This document shows positions 6,650 to 16,036 of a DNA stretch of 64,000 nucleotides, in pieces. The stretch is from NCBI RefSeq assembly GCF_000023585.1, contig NC_012914.1, positions 7,105,501-7,169,500 of the forward strand, read 5' to 3'. The translations under genes were made by a program, and so were the position numbers. Numbering within the stretch: the stretch's first letter is position 1; every line of letters starts with the position of its first letter. This DNA comes from Paenibacillus sp. JDR-2 (lineage in GTDB: Bacteria; Bacillota; Bacilli; Paenibacillales; Paenibacillaceae). The notes beneath the pieces were generated by a model. That model had not been told where the DNA came from. It searched no databases and worked only from the letters and a program-made list of their open reading frames with translations.

Positions 6650-8367
6650 TATTGTGGTCTCCTTTGCTTAACGAATTGTTGCACTTCTTCCTGCGTGCTC
6701 ATGGCAAGGGCTTCAACCGCCAGAACTGCCCATTCCGGCTTGGACAGTTGCCCAATCAGCTCGCGGGCAGGCAATATGGAGCCCGCACTCATGCTGAACT
6801 CGTCTAATCCCATTCCGAGAAGGAGAGGGATGGCCGTCTGGTCGCCCGCCATTTCGCCGCACATGCCGGCCCAAATGCCAGCCCGTTCAGCCGCCTTGAT
6901 GACCATGTTCACAAGTCTCAGGATAGAAGGATGATACGGCTGATACAGATAAGCCACCGATTCGTTCATACGGTCGGCTGCCATTGTGTATTGGATCAGG
7001 TCGTTTGTACCGATGCTGAAGAAATCTACTTCCTTGGCAAAAATATCGGCTCCAATCGCGGCAGCCGGAATTTCGATCATCATGCCCACTTCGATCGAGC
7101 CCGACACCTGAACCCCTTCCTGCTCCAGCTTCGCGCGTTCTTCCTCAAGAATACGCTTTGCTTCGCGAAGCTCGCTCAGCACAGCAATCATCGGGAACAT
7201 GATGTTCAGCTTGCCATGCACGCTTGCCCGGAGTAATGCCCGGAGCTGGGTACGGAACAAGTCTTCCCGCTTGAGGCATAAACGAAGCGCACGCAGTCCC
7301 AGGAAAGGGTTGCTTTCCTTCGGCAGCTCCAGATAAGGAAGCTCCTTGTCTCCGCCGATATCCAGCGTACGAATAACGACGCGTTTGCCGTCTAATTTCT
7401 CAAGCACATGCTTGTAAATTTGGAACTGCTCTTCTTCCGTAGGGAACGAGTTGCGCCCCATATAGAGAAACTCCGTGCGGAACAGCCCCACGCCGTCGGC
7501 GCCGTTTTCCAGCACTTTCTCCAGGTCTTCAATGCTGCCAATGTTTGCTGCAAGCTCGAGATGCTCGCCATCGGCCGTTACCGACGGCTGCTGTGCAAGA
7601 CGCTTCAGCCGTACTCTGCGCTCATCGTATTGCTTCTTTTTCTCCTGATACTCGGCCAGTACTTCTTCCGAAGGATCCACAATCACCTTACCTTCCGTCG
7701 CATCCATAATAACCAGGACGCCATCCGCAACAGCTGCTGCCGAAGGGCCCGCGCCTACTATCGCGGGAATCTCAAGCGATCTTGCCATAATAGCGGAATG
7801 CGAAGTACGGCTTCCAATCTCCGTTACAAAGCCGCGGATATAGGTCAGGTCCAGCTGTGCGGTATCCGATGGCGTCAGATCCTCTGCCAGGATGATGGTC
7901 TCCTCGGAAATGCCGGACAGCGAAGCATACGGCTTGCCGATCAGGTGACTCATTACCCGCCCGGAGACATCCTTGACGTCGGCTGCGCGCTCGCGGACCA
8001 TCTCATTGTCCAGCTCAAGAAGCATCTCGACAACGGCTGTCGTCACTTCGTGCAAAGCATATTCCGCATTAAGCTTCTCGTCTGCGATTTTGTCGAGCAC
8101 CGAATCCACAAGATCCGGATCCTCCAGCAGAAAAAGATGCGCTTCGAAAATTTCCGCTTTTTGCGCGCCTAATCTTTGCTCGGTTTTTACGCGGATCTCT
8201 TCGATCTCGCCTTTGGATTTCTCGATTGCCTGCCGGAAACGGCCGGCTTCCGCCTCAACATCCGTAATCGTCTGCTGCTGCGGGATATATGGTGAATGGT
8301 TGAACCGAAACGCCTTTGCTATAGCAACTCCGGGAGATGCGGCAACACCGGTAATTATATTAGCCAT
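6649..8367 (-). CDS. ptsI: Phosphoenolpyruvate-protein phosphotransferase (PTS enzyme I)
   Basis: A 572-residue enzyme I that moves phosphate from phosphoenolpyruvate to HPr. The phospho-histidine motif is GSRTSHSAIMARS in the N-terminal swivelling domain (near residue 190). The C-terminal PEP-binding barrel shows GVGLFRTEFLYMGR and a catalytic cysteine in AGMCGEMAGD. ATG 8367 is preferred, starting MANIITGVAASPGVA as in the family, with GAGGT upstream; a longer reading would add 11 poorly conserved residues. It follows mtlD by 42 bases and is coupled to ptsH. Confidence 0.95.
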   Translation of the reverse strand: MANIITGVAASPGVAIAKAFRFNHSPYIPQQQTITDVEAEAGRFRQAIEKSKGEIEEIRVKTEQRLGAQKAEIFEAHLFLLEDPDLVDSVLDKIADEKLNAEYALHEVTTAVVEMLLELDNEMVRERAADVKDVSGRVMSHLIGKPYASLSGISEETIILAEDLTPSDTAQLDLTYIRGFVTEIGSRTSHSAIMARSLEIPAIVGAGPSAAAVADGVLVIMDATEGKVIVDPSEEVLAEYQEKKKQYDERRVRLKRLAQQPSVTADGEHLELAANIGSIEDLEKVLENGADGVGLFRTEFLYMGRNSFPTEEEQFQIYKHVLEKLDGKRVVIRTLDIGGDKELPYLELPKESNPFLGLRALRLCLKREDLFRTQLRALLRASVHGKLNIMFPMIAVLSELREAKRILEEERAKLEQEGVQVSGSIEVGMMIEIPAAAIGADIFAKEVDFFSIGTNDLIQYTMAADRMNESVAYLYQPYHPSILRLVNMVIKAAERAGIWAGMCGEMAGDQTAIPLLLGMGLDEFSMSAGSILPARELIGQLSKPEWAVLAVEALAMSTQEEVQQFVKQRRPQ

Positions 8368-8409
8368 ACTGCATACCTCACTAATGTTTGTTTTTCTCAA
8401 ACGTTGTTC

Positions 8410-9561
8410 TTAACGCTGATTTGCAACAGCTTCGTAGCTTTCAATGATCAGCCCGTATACCGGATGTCCTTCCGGAATCGAAGTATAATGCGACACGGTT
8501 TGTCCGATACCCTTATCTTTAATCGATTGCTGCAGCTCGACAGCTTCCGGATCATCGGCGTTAACGAAGTTAAGCGCCGCCGCCATTACTTTTACTAACT
8601 GAACGGGCTTGATTCCTTGCTCATGGGCTTGCAAAGCCGGCTTCACAAGACGGTCATTGGGCGACAGCTTGCGGATCGGCGACCGTCCAACGCGGGTAAC
8701 CTCGTCGGTCAACTGGTCGTTGCGGAACCGTCCGATAATCTTCTCGATATATCGGTCATGTTCTGCTTGGTCAAAGCCATATTGCGCAACAAGTACGGCC
8801 CCCGTCTCCCTCAAGGTCGCCTTCACTTCACCAACGATTGCTTCATCAGCCATCGCCTGCTGGATTGTCTCGTATCCCCGAAGGCTTCCCAGGTAAGCTG
8901 CGGCGCAATGCCCCGTGTTCACCGTGAATAATTTGCGCTCGATATAAGGCATAAGATTGCTTACGTAATGAACACCCGCAACCGGTTTGTACCCTTCGAA
9001 CATCGCGGTTTCGTCTACGACCCACTCGTAAAACGGCTCAACCGTTACCTCAAGAGGATCCTCATTATGCTGAATCGGAACAATCCGGTCGACGGCCGCA
9101 TCGGGAAAAGCAATAAGCTTCGATGCCTTCGCCTTTGTCTCTTCATCGAGATGTCCGAATACATGCTCTTTCAGCTGGGTGCTGCCGCCGATAGCATTCT
9201 CGCAGGCGATAATATGCAGCGGGCCTCCCCCGGATTCGATCCGCTTCTCGATCCCGCGGGCGATGCCCGCCGCAATATGCCTCAGGATGTTGACCCCTAC
9301 GGCTGTAGTCACTAGATCGGCCTCCGCCACCGCTGCCGTAACATCGTCTATTTTTGTTCCGTCAATAGCGGTTACGCCCGTCACCTGCAGTTGATCCTTG
9401 GCTTCGTTTGCCAGCGTTACCGAGTAGGCTCCGCGCTTCTGAAGCTCCGTAACAAGCGCCTGGTTGACGTCGGAGAAAATAACTTCATAGCCCGATTGCG
9501 AAAGAAGGAGTCCGATAAAGCCGCGTCCGATGTTGCCCGCTCCAAAATGTAAAGCCTTCAT
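8410..9561 (-). CDS. mtlD: Mannitol-1-phosphate 5-dehydrogenase
   Basis: A 383-residue long-chain dehydrogenase that converts mannitol 1-phosphate and NAD+ to fructose 6-phosphate. It begins MKALHFGAGNIGRGFIGLLL, with the Rossmann GxGxxxRG fingerprint. The catalytic Lys/His region appears as KLFTVNTGHCAAAYLG. Length matches the family (about 380). The start at 9561 overlaps the mtlF stop as TAATG, so translation is coupled. An upstream-extended reading would run 29 residues into mtlF and is rejected. Confidence 0.96.
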   Translation of the reverse strand: MKALHFGAGNIGRGFIGLLLSQSGYEVIFSDVNQALVTELQKRGAYSVTLANEAKDQLQVTGVTAIDGTKIDDVTAAVAEADLVTTAVGVNILRHIAAGIARGIEKRIESGGGPLHIIACENAIGGSTQLKEHVFGHLDEETKAKASKLIAFPDAAVDRIVPIQHNEDPLEVTVEPFYEWVVDETAMFEGYKPVAGVHYVSNLMPYIERKLFTVNTGHCAAAYLGSLRGYETIQQAMADEAIVGEVKATLRETGAVLVAQYGFDQAEHDRYIEKIIGRFRNDQLTDEVTRVGRSPIRKLSPNDRLVKPALQAHEQGIKPVQLVKVMAAALNFVNADDPEAVELQQSIKDKGIGQTVSHYTSIPEGHPVYGLIIESYEAVANQR

Positions 9562-9995
9562 TATTCCATCCCGCTTTCGAAGATCTCGATCATCTCTTCG
9601 GCAGTGGAAGCCTTCAAGATCCGTTCCAGATTGTCGTCGTCGGAGCAAACCATCGCTACATTCGTCAGAATGTCCAGATGATCGTCGCCAACCGCCGCGA
9701 TTCCGATGACCAAATGCGCGGTATTTCCTTCGCCGAAATCAACGCCAGCCGGAATTTGAACGATGGACAGACCCGTCGATTTGATGGAGCCCTTCGATTC
9801 GTTTGTTCCGTGAGGGATAGCAAGGCCGCCGCCCATGTAAGTAGATAGGGACTGCTCGCGTTCAACCATGCTTTCCACATAGCTTGGATCAGCATGACCG
9901 GCATTAACCAGCAGTTCTCCAGCCAGACGAACCGCTTCGAATTTATCCTTTACTGCTGCATTCAATTTCACCTTATCCGTAGACAAAATACTCAT
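9561..9995 (-). CDS. mtlF: PTS mannitol-specific EIIA component
   Basis: A 144-residue soluble EIIA of the mannitol/fructose class. It receives phosphate from HPr on the histidine in GGGLAIPHGTNESK and passes it to MtlA. The approach segment MVEREQSLSTYMGGG is typical of MtlF. The first bases overlap the mtlR stop as ATGA. Its separation from the EIICB protein MtlA is the usual arrangement in Gram-positive bacteria. Confidence 0.95.
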   Translation of the reverse strand: MSILSTDKVKLNAAVKDKFEAVRLAGELLVNAGHADPSYVESMVEREQSLSTYMGGGLAIPHGTNESKGSIKSTGLSIVQIPAGVDFGEGNTAHLVIGIAAVGDDHLDILTNVAMVCSDDDNLERILKASTAEEMIEIFESGME

Positions 9996-12055
9996 TGTAC
10001 GTCACTCGCTTCCGCTTTTATATTGAAAAACATTCTAAGATGTATGGTTAAATAATCTCTAATTTCCGCTTCATTGCCCGCTTCGAGCAAATCAATCATG
10101 ACCGTATCGAGCAGCATGGCGCTTATTTCGCTTAGTACCTCGAGCGCTTCCTTCGTTAAGGTCCGGGGCGCCAGCATTAATAAAAAGTGGCTTAAACGGG
10201 ATGGCGATGCCATCTCCAAAGTAAGTGGGTCTTCTAATCGGTATAACGAGAGCGATGGCCTTGTTATCTCTTCGCCGCGGGTATGAAATAACGCTACCGC
10301 GGTTCCCGGTATCATCTGACTGCCGCTCTGTTCACGCTGCATTAGCCGCTCAGCCACTAGACCGGAATTCGTTAGCACGCCTTTAGCCTCTTCCCGCGTG
10401 CAGGCTTCTTCCAGAATAACCGGCAAGACCCCGCTCTTCTCCTTAATCTGAATAACCTCAAAGCGCCTGATCAGACTTACCATCTCATCGAGCGTCGTCT
10501 TTAGGCTGACTAGCTGCTCGAAGGTAGAGGCCTCGCTTACCGCTTTCTCTTCCTTGGTCAGTGCGCCGTCCCTCTTCTGGATTAAGCCCGTCTGGACGAA
10601 AACTCTCAACCGGTCCGTCTCTGCCTGCGTCAGGAGAGGACTGACCTTGATATATTGCTCACCGTTTAGAGGCAGATCTACCGTGGAAATGATCAGATCG
10701 TATTTGTCCTTCTCCGTCCTTGATGCCTCGTACCACGATACGCGGTCAACGATATGAATTTCCGGAAGCTCCTTCTGGAGCCTGATCTGCAGCAGCTTGG
10801 AGGAGCCGATGCCGCTTGAGCAGACGAGAATGGCGCGGACATTTTGCCGCAGCTGCTTCAGCCGTTCCAGCGATGCTCCAAAATGCATAACGAGGAATCC
10901 GACTTCTTCATCCGGCACAACCATATCGGTAAAGACGCGATTTGCCGCTTTGCGAACGACGTTGAATAAAGACGCATAATCCTTCTTGATCTGATCAAGA
11001 AGCGGATTTCGGATATTCGTGCCTTCATTCAGCCTCTGCAACGCATCCTTCAAATGGAGGAATAGTCCGTCGCGCAGAGAGCGGTCCTTATTGTAATCGG
11101 CTCCCATTGCGTGCTGCGCATACTCAATCAGGGAACGCACCGTATCGGTTAAGACCAGGTCATCCGCAGGGAGCACGGATAGATCGTCGCTCTGGACTGA
11201 ACGCAGCAGCCTGCCGATATAAGCTGTCTCTGACGGCGGAAAAGTTCGTTCCGTCAAAGCAGCTAACCTCTCCGTCAGATATACCGCATCGGATTCCTGA
11301 CGTAATGCCTCAACGGATGAAGCTTCAACCGTCTTGCCCGCTCTGATTCGCCGCAGCGCAATAGACAGCCTGATCAGCAGATCGGTATAAGCACTCTCGC
11401 TTAAGCGGCTGCCCCCGTATTCTTCCCAGCTCCATAGGATTTTCTCAACAGCTTCCATTTCCGATTGACCAACAATCGCAAGCAGCCGCCGGTCAAGGGA
11501 ATGGGCCGGAAGCTCGTTGCGGCTGGAAATCAACTCCGTATCTTCGAACCGGTCCCTGATGATCTGGCGGATCATCTCCCGAAGGTGCTCTTCCTGGCCG
11601 GTAAGCTCTATCCCGTAACCTCTTCTCCGGGTCAAGGTAACTTCAAACCTCTGTACCCATTGGTCAAGATCGTCCAGATCATTGGCTACGGTAGGAATCG
11701 TCACCTTGAATTCATGCGCCAGAGTAAACAGCTTAACTGGCTCCTCGCTCTCGAGAAGGAGGCAAAGTAAATAAATCTGTCTTTCCTCCGGCGAGAACTC
11801 GATCTCCTCCGACACGGATACGAGCTGGGCTAATCGGTCAAGCGCCGCTTGCTCACCCTGAAGCCGTATGCCGGAGCCTGATTTCTTAAGCAGCCTTGCG
11901 CCTTCGGCACGCAGGATCTCCTCTACCGCTGCCAGCTCTCGGTGTACGGTTCTGGAACTCACCTGAATCTCTTCTGCTATTTGCGCCGCCGTCAGATCGT
12001 GATCGTTCCGCAGCAGCAGCTCTAGAATTCGGCGGGACCGGCTGGATATACGCAT
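9992..12055 (-). CDS. mtlR: Mannitol operon activator MtlR (PRD/EIIB/EIIA-like)
   Basis: A 687-residue multidomain activator. In order: a helix-turn-helix (residues about 1-60, RISSRSRRILELLLRNDHDLTAAQIAEEIQVSSRTVHRELAA), a second Mga-like helix-turn-helix (about 80-145), two PTS regulation domains (about 190-400), a GatB-type EIIB domain with its Cys in ILVCSSGIGSSKL (about 415), and an EIIA-like domain (about 535-680). In relatives HPr phosphorylates the second PRD to activate, while EIIA phosphorylation and EIIB interaction tune activity. It sits inside its own regulon, 85 bases after mtlA. GGAAGGG precedes the start. Confidence 0.95.
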   Translation of the reverse strand: MRISSRSRRILELLLRNDHDLTAAQIAEEIQVSSRTVHRELAAVEEILRAEGARLLKKSGSGIRLQGEQAALDRLAQLVSVSEEIEFSPEERQIYLLCLLLESEEPVKLFTLAHEFKVTIPTVANDLDDLDQWVQRFEVTLTRRRGYGIELTGQEEHLREMIRQIIRDRFEDTELISSRNELPAHSLDRRLLAIVGQSEMEAVEKILWSWEEYGGSRLSESAYTDLLIRLSIALRRIRAGKTVEASSVEALRQESDAVYLTERLAALTERTFPPSETAYIGRLLRSVQSDDLSVLPADDLVLTDTVRSLIEYAQHAMGADYNKDRSLRDGLFLHLKDALQRLNEGTNIRNPLLDQIKKDYASLFNVVRKAANRVFTDMVVPDEEVGFLVMHFGASLERLKQLRQNVRAILVCSSGIGSSKLLQIRLQKELPEIHIVDRVSWYEASRTEKDKYDLIISTVDLPLNGEQYIKVSPLLTQAETDRLRVFVQTGLIQKRDGALTKEEKAVSEASTFEQLVSLKTTLDEMVSLIRRFEVIQIKEKSGVLPVILEEACTREEAKGVLTNSGLVAERLMQREQSGSQMIPGTAVALFHTRGEEITRPSLSLYRLEDPLTLEMASPSRLSHFLLMLAPRTLTKEALEVLSEISAMLLDTVMIDLLEAGNEAEIRDYLTIHLRMFFNIKAEASDVQ

Positions 12056-12089
12056 TCACACAACCCTTCCTATAACGATAGAATGGCCC

Positions 12090-12117
12090 CAACGCCGGAA
12101 AATAATCTCCAGCGCTG
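12090..12117 (-). other. Stem-loop between mtlA and mtlR
   Basis: CAACGCCGGA (12090-12099) pairs with TCCAGCGCTG (12108-12117) with two wobble pairs around an 8-base loop. No T run follows in the direction of transcription, so it is more likely an mRNA stabiliser or processing site that sets mtlA apart from the rest of the operon. Confidence 0.45.
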
Positions 12118-12140
12118 GCAGCCTTGATGAGAAAGGTTTC

Positions 12141-13607
12141 TTACGAAAGCCGGTCTACGAGTTTGTCATACTCCGGACTTTTCAAGAAATTATCTATTGA
12201 AATATGCTCGGCTTTTGGCGCCTGAATTTTAGCGCGGTCCGTCAGCGTTTTATGCGTAATAACAATATCGGCATCGCCGGGAATATCGCTGATTGCCGTA
12301 TTAATGACGGTAACGTCCGAACCGGCGGCTTTCATCTTCTTGCGAAGAATGGATGCGCCCATTGCACTGGAACCCATGCCCGCGTCGCAGGAGAAGACGA
12401 TTTTATGAACGTCCTCTTTCGCTTTGACCGTATCGCTTGCTGCTTCAGCATGTTCAACAGCTTGCGGAGCCGCAACTGCTGTTGCCGCACCCGCCGTATT
12501 GCCTGCCGCCTTCATTTCCTTCATTCTTGCCGAAGCTTGTTCGAGATCGTCTCCGTCCTCGGCTTCTTTCTTCGTTGTCTTAAGCAGCAAAGCCGCAATA
12601 ACAAACGAAACAATAGCAGCGGTTACGATACCGCTCAAAGCTGCAAGAAGGCCGCCCTTTGGAGCCATGGCAATGTAAGCAAAGATACTGCCCGGCGAAG
12701 GAGGAGCAACAAGACCCGCACCAAACAGCGAGAAGGTGAATGTACCTGTAACGCCCCCGGCAATAACCGCCAGAATCAGTCGCGGATTCATCAGAATGTA
12801 CGGGAAGTAAATCTCATGAATACCGCCGAAGAAGTGAATAATCGCTGCGCCGGAAGCCGATTGCTTCGCCGAGCCGCGGCCGGCAATCATATAAGCAAGC
12901 AGAATACCAAGGCCTGGACCCGGGTTGGACTCCAGCATGAAGAGAATCGATTGCCCCGTCCGGGACGCTTCTTCTAATGCAATTGGACTCAGAACGCCAT
13001 GGTTAATGGCATTGTTAAGGAACAGAATTTTTGCAGGTTCAATAATAATGTTAGCCAGCGGGATCAGGTTATGGTTAACCAGGAACTCCACACCGTTAGA
13101 TAGAATTTTGGTTAACTGTTCGATAACCGGACCAACGCCGGAATAAGAAATCAGCGTAAGAATTGCGCCGATAATGCCAAGCGAGAAGTTGTTCACCAGC
13201 ATTTCGAAGCCGGATTTGATTTTCCCCTCGATTGATTTATCGAATTGCTTCAATACCCATGCGGCCAGCGGACCGCAAATCATAGCCCCGAGGAACATCG
13301 GGATGTCCGTACCAACGATGATGCCCATTGTCATCAGAGCGCCAATAACGCCGCCGCGCTGCTTATGAATCATCGTACCGCCCGTATAACCGATCAGAAG
13401 CGGAAGCAGATACTTGATAATCGGATCAACTAGCTTTGCAAGGGTTTCGTTAGGCAGCCAACCCGTAGGGATGAACAACGCCGTAATGATCCCCCATGCT
13501 ATAAAAGCACCAATATTGGGCATGACCATACCGCTGAGAAAACGTCCAAATTTCTGGACTCCCACCCGGATACCTCCGGTTGGAGAACTGTTTTGCACTT
13601 GCTGCAT
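12141..13607 (-). CDS. mtlA: PTS mannitol-specific EIICB permease
   Basis: A 488-residue permease that imports and phosphorylates mannitol. The membrane EIIC part (about residues 20-345) contains GGIHEIYFPYILMNPRL, a hallmark of the mannitol class, and GNP-like loops. An Ala/Glu-rich linker leads to the EIIB domain (about 400-488), whose phosphorylated cysteine is Cys407 in KIVFSCDAGMGSSAMG. The EIIA function is supplied by mtlF. GAGGAGG precedes the ATG. It is the promoter-proximal gene of the operon. Confidence 0.96.
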   Translation of the reverse strand: MQQVQNSSPTGGIRVGVQKFGRFLSGMVMPNIGAFIAWGIITALFIPTGWLPNETLAKLVDPIIKYLLPLLIGYTGGTMIHKQRGGVIGALMTMGIIVGTDIPMFLGAMICGPLAAWVLKQFDKSIEGKIKSGFEMLVNNFSLGIIGAILTLISYSGVGPVIEQLTKILSNGVEFLVNHNLIPLANIIIEPAKILFLNNAINHGVLSPIALEEASRTGQSILFMLESNPGPGLGILLAYMIAGRGSAKQSASGAAIIHFFGGIHEIYFPYILMNPRLILAVIAGGVTGTFTFSLFGAGLVAPPSPGSIFAYIAMAPKGGLLAALSGIVTAAIVSFVIAALLLKTTKKEAEDGDDLEQASARMKEMKAAGNTAGAATAVAAPQAVEHAEAASDTVKAKEDVHKIVFSCDAGMGSSAMGASILRKKMKAAGSDVTVINTAISDIPGDADIVITHKTLTDRAKIQAPKAEHISIDNFLKSPEYDKLVDRLS

Positions 13608-13700
13608 ATTTGGGTTCCTCCTCTATAAAATCGCTTTCTTTTTTACCGGTCCGGCAGTGCCGCCGGATTACTATCATCGTAATTCAAGCCCGCTTCCAGA

Positions 13701-13744
13701 ACAACAAAAGGAAAACGAGGTTTTGTCAATCATACTGTTGACAA
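13701..13744 (-). promoter_or_regulatory. Putative mtl promoter with MtlR-like operator
   Basis: On the minus strand a -35 TTGACA (complement of 13724-13729) is followed, 17 bp on, by a weak -10 TGTTGT (complement of 13701-13706). The -35 is part of an inverted repeat with perfect 7-bp arms, TTGTCAA (13723-13729) and TTGACAA (13738-13744), spaced by 8 bp. Known MtlR sites are TTG-N-CA type inverted repeats near -35, so this is a good candidate, although the spacing differs by 2 bp from the Bacillus consensus I recall. Confidence 0.55.
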
Positions 13745-13767
13745 CATTTAATTAGATTATGAACGAC

Positions 13768-13798
13768 AAAAAGCCACCCCTTATAAAAAGAGTGGCCT
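13768..13798 (-). terminator. Terminator of the 153-residue hypothetical gene
   Basis: On the minus strand GCCACTC pairs with GGGTGGC (one G-T wobble), followed by a T5 run. It lies about 70 bases after the stop at 13869 and insulates the mtl promoter. Confidence 0.7.
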
Positions 13799-13868
13799 GT
13801 TGGTATTGGGCGGAGGATGCTTTAGGCAACTAAGCTCCGCCCGTCCATTTATTTTACCAAAAACTTTC

Positions 13869-14330
13869 TTAGTATTCGCCTTTAATGACAAAAAACGAAC
13901 CGCGGATCGTACCGGCCAGCTTGGATTTCTGTCTGGCGAACTTGAACTTCCCTTCCAGCTCCTGCGGCACTTCCATCCCTTCGGAAAGCTTGAAGCCAAC
14001 GGCCCGCTTCTTCGCATCATCTACCGTGTACATAACGTTGAGAGCCAGTCCGTCCTCATAGAAGACGTAGGTAAATTTGATATTCTCCACTTGGAACTGC
14101 GACGTTTCGAGCGGTTTTGCCGAGAATTCGATATTACGCTCTTTCAAGATTCGGTTCACGTAATCCAGAGCTTCTTGACTCTCGCTCGCGGGTACAACCG
14201 TAAATTCATGCTTGTATTTGTTCATGAAATATCGAGCTTCGTTCGCACGAAGACCAGCTAGCGTTTCTACTACAGGCGAAGACTCCAAGCCAACGGTAGA
14301 CACATTTTTAAAATCAACGGTGTAGGACAT
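13869..14330 (-). CDS. Hypothetical protein, 153 residues
   Basis: Not recognised. The protein is soluble, mixed charge, with no signal peptide or membrane segment. It opens MSYTVDFKNVSTVGLESSPV, has a helical middle (SQEALDYVNRILKERNIEFSAKP) and a strand-rich C-terminal half (IKFTYVFYEDGLALNVMYTVDD). It is a single-gene unit: GAGAAGAGGAATAGG precedes the ATG, a TATAAT-like -10 lies about 70 bases upstream on the minus strand, and a terminator follows. The regular codon use and clean boundaries say it is real. No functional call is made. Confidence 0.75.
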   Translation of the reverse strand: MSYTVDFKNVSTVGLESSPVVETLAGLRANEARYFMNKYKHEFTVVPASESQEALDYVNRILKERNIEFSAKPLETSQFQVENIKFTYVFYEDGLALNVMYTVDDAKKRAVGFKLSEGMEVPQELEGKFKFARQKSKLAGTIRGSFFVIKGEY

Positions 14331-14455
14331 TCCTATTCCTCTTCTCTCGCGAAATTTTCCTATTAACAGGATTCCTAATCTATCAGATATTATACCAAAA
14401 AATGTTTTATAGAAAGCTTCTGCCTGTAAAGTTTCCTTCGTGAGCGGAATTCGGC

Positions 14456-15889
14456 TTACGTCTCTTGTTGTTTCTTGCGGTTAGACAATAATAAGGCCGG
14501 GAGGAAGGAAACGGCCGCAAAACCGACCGACCACCAGAAAGCGACCTGATAAGCATCGGCAAGGGCGGCAAGGCTCCCGCCGGCACCGCTTTTTAGCTGG
14601 TGTCCGATAACCGTTGCCAGGACTGCGGAACCGAATGCTCCCCCAATCGTCTGGAAGATCCGCGTCGAGATGCTGGCATGCGGAATTTGCTCCCTCTGCA
14701 GTCCTTCATAAGCGGAGACCATAATCGGAATAAAAATGCCGTTCATCGCCGCCCCGCGTACAAGCTGTGCCACGCTCAGCACGATATGGCTCGTATCCGT
14801 TCCCGCAAAAGCGAACGGAATGCTGGACGCCAGCGTGACCGCCAAGCTGACAAGCACAATGTTTCTGGAGCCTGCGCGGTCGGCCAGTTTTCCAATCCAG
14901 CTCCTCGTAAGCAGCATCCCAATCCCCTGAGGAATCAAGAGAAGCCCCGTCGTTAGTACGCTTTCGCCGCGGACCTGCTCGTAATAGAGCGGGAGCAGCA
15001 GCAAGGCACCGTTCATGACCATACCCGAGAAGAACAAAATGATGTTGGATGCCAGGAAATGCCGGGAACGGAAAAGATGCAAATCAAGCAATGGAGCTTG
15101 TTTCGTGCGCAACGCATATACGATGTAGGCAGCCGTCAATACAACCCCGGCCGCCAGCGGAATCATGGCCCCTGCCGATGAAAGCCCCTCGGAGCTAATC
15201 TGTGAAATCCCATAGATGAGAGCCGCGAATGCCGGAGACAATAGCAAAAGTCCAAGAAAATCAAATTTCGGTCTTCCTGCGGCTGCTTCGCTCTTGGGAA
15301 TGTGCCGCCAGGACAGCCAGAGCGCAACCAGCATAACCGGTATGTTTACATAGAAGATCCAGCGCCAGCTCATGTTGTCCATAATTAGCCCGCCAATGAC
15401 CGGACCAAGAATCGGACCGATCAGCGTTGGGATACTAATAAGCGCGATCAGCCTTCCGAGCCCGCGTCCTCCTGCCGATTGAACAAGCACGTTCGTTATC
15501 GTAGGGACGAGCAATCCCGCTCCAGCTCCTTGCAATAACCGGAAACCGATCAAGCTTTCGGTGTTCCAGGCCAGCGAGCATAGCAGTGACGAGACAAGAA
15601 ACACCACCAGCGAGAACAGATATAAGTTCTTCCCGCCGAACCGCTGTATGGCCCATCCCGATACCGGCACCGCCAATCCCATCGTGAGCACATATCCCGT
15701 AATCACCCATTGTGTGGTCGATACCGTGCTGTGCAAATCGACCGTAAGCGTATTGATCGCCACGTTAATCATGGTTGAGTCCAGCAAGGGAACAATAGCT
15801 CCAAGAACAAGAATAAGCGCGATTTTTAAAATGCCGGGATCAATCTTTTCCTTTGGAGCTTTGACTGCCTTCGCTTGGCTTTTGGCCAT
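14456..15889 (-). CDS. MFS drug exporter, DHA2 (EmrB/QacA) family
   Basis: A 477-residue antiporter with about 14 membrane segments. Motif LLDSTMINVAINTL lies in helix 1, motif A-like GWAIQRFGGKNLYLFS after helix 2, and motif C LIGPILGPVIGGLIM in helix 5. A basic cytosolic tail ends in LSNRKKQQET. The start follows GAGGTG. It diverges from a TetR regulator across a perfect palindrome located 26 bases before its ATG, the standard layout of a drug-inducible pump. Substrate unknown. Confidence 0.9.
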   Translation of the reverse strand: MAKSQAKAVKAPKEKIDPGILKIALILVLGAIVPLLDSTMINVAINTLTVDLHSTVSTTQWVITGYVLTMGLAVPVSGWAIQRFGGKNLYLFSLVVFLVSSLLCSLAWNTESLIGFRLLQGAGAGLLVPTITNVLVQSAGGRGLGRLIALISIPTLIGPILGPVIGGLIMDNMSWRWIFYVNIPVMLVALWLSWRHIPKSEAAAGRPKFDFLGLLLLSPAFAALIYGISQISSEGLSSAGAMIPLAAGVVLTAAYIVYALRTKQAPLLDLHLFRSRHFLASNIILFFSGMVMNGALLLLPLYYEQVRGESVLTTGLLLIPQGIGMLLTRSWIGKLADRAGSRNIVLVSLAVTLASSIPFAFAGTDTSHIVLSVAQLVRGAAMNGIFIPIMVSAYEGLQREQIPHASISTRIFQTIGGAFGSAVLATVIGHQLKSGAGGSLAALADAYQVAFWWSVGFAAVSFLPALLLSNRKKQQET

Positions 15890-15914
15890 GGCTGTTCACC
15901 TCTTCGCAATTTAG

Positions 15915-15934
15915 GGTACGGTACGTACCGTACC
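15915..15934. promoter_or_regulatory. Perfect 20-bp palindromic TetR-type operator
   Basis: GGTACGGTACGTACCGTACC is perfectly self-complementary. It lies just upstream of the exporter start (15889) and faces the divergent TetR gene. Such symmetric sites between a pump and its TetR gene are normally the repressor's operator. The internal GTAC repetition gives two nested half-sites. Confidence 0.8.
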
Positions 15935-16036
15935 TTATTTCAATACAATATTATAATTCTAGCGAAAATGCAATATACTATTTACAAGAGTCTAGAAGGA
16001 CGTTGTCCTAACACAACGCGGGAGTTGGAACAAGAT

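Noticed and set aside
7408..8172. Open frame of about 250 codons opposite ptsI
   Set aside because: Shadow of enzyme I; no ribosome binding site or recognisable domain.
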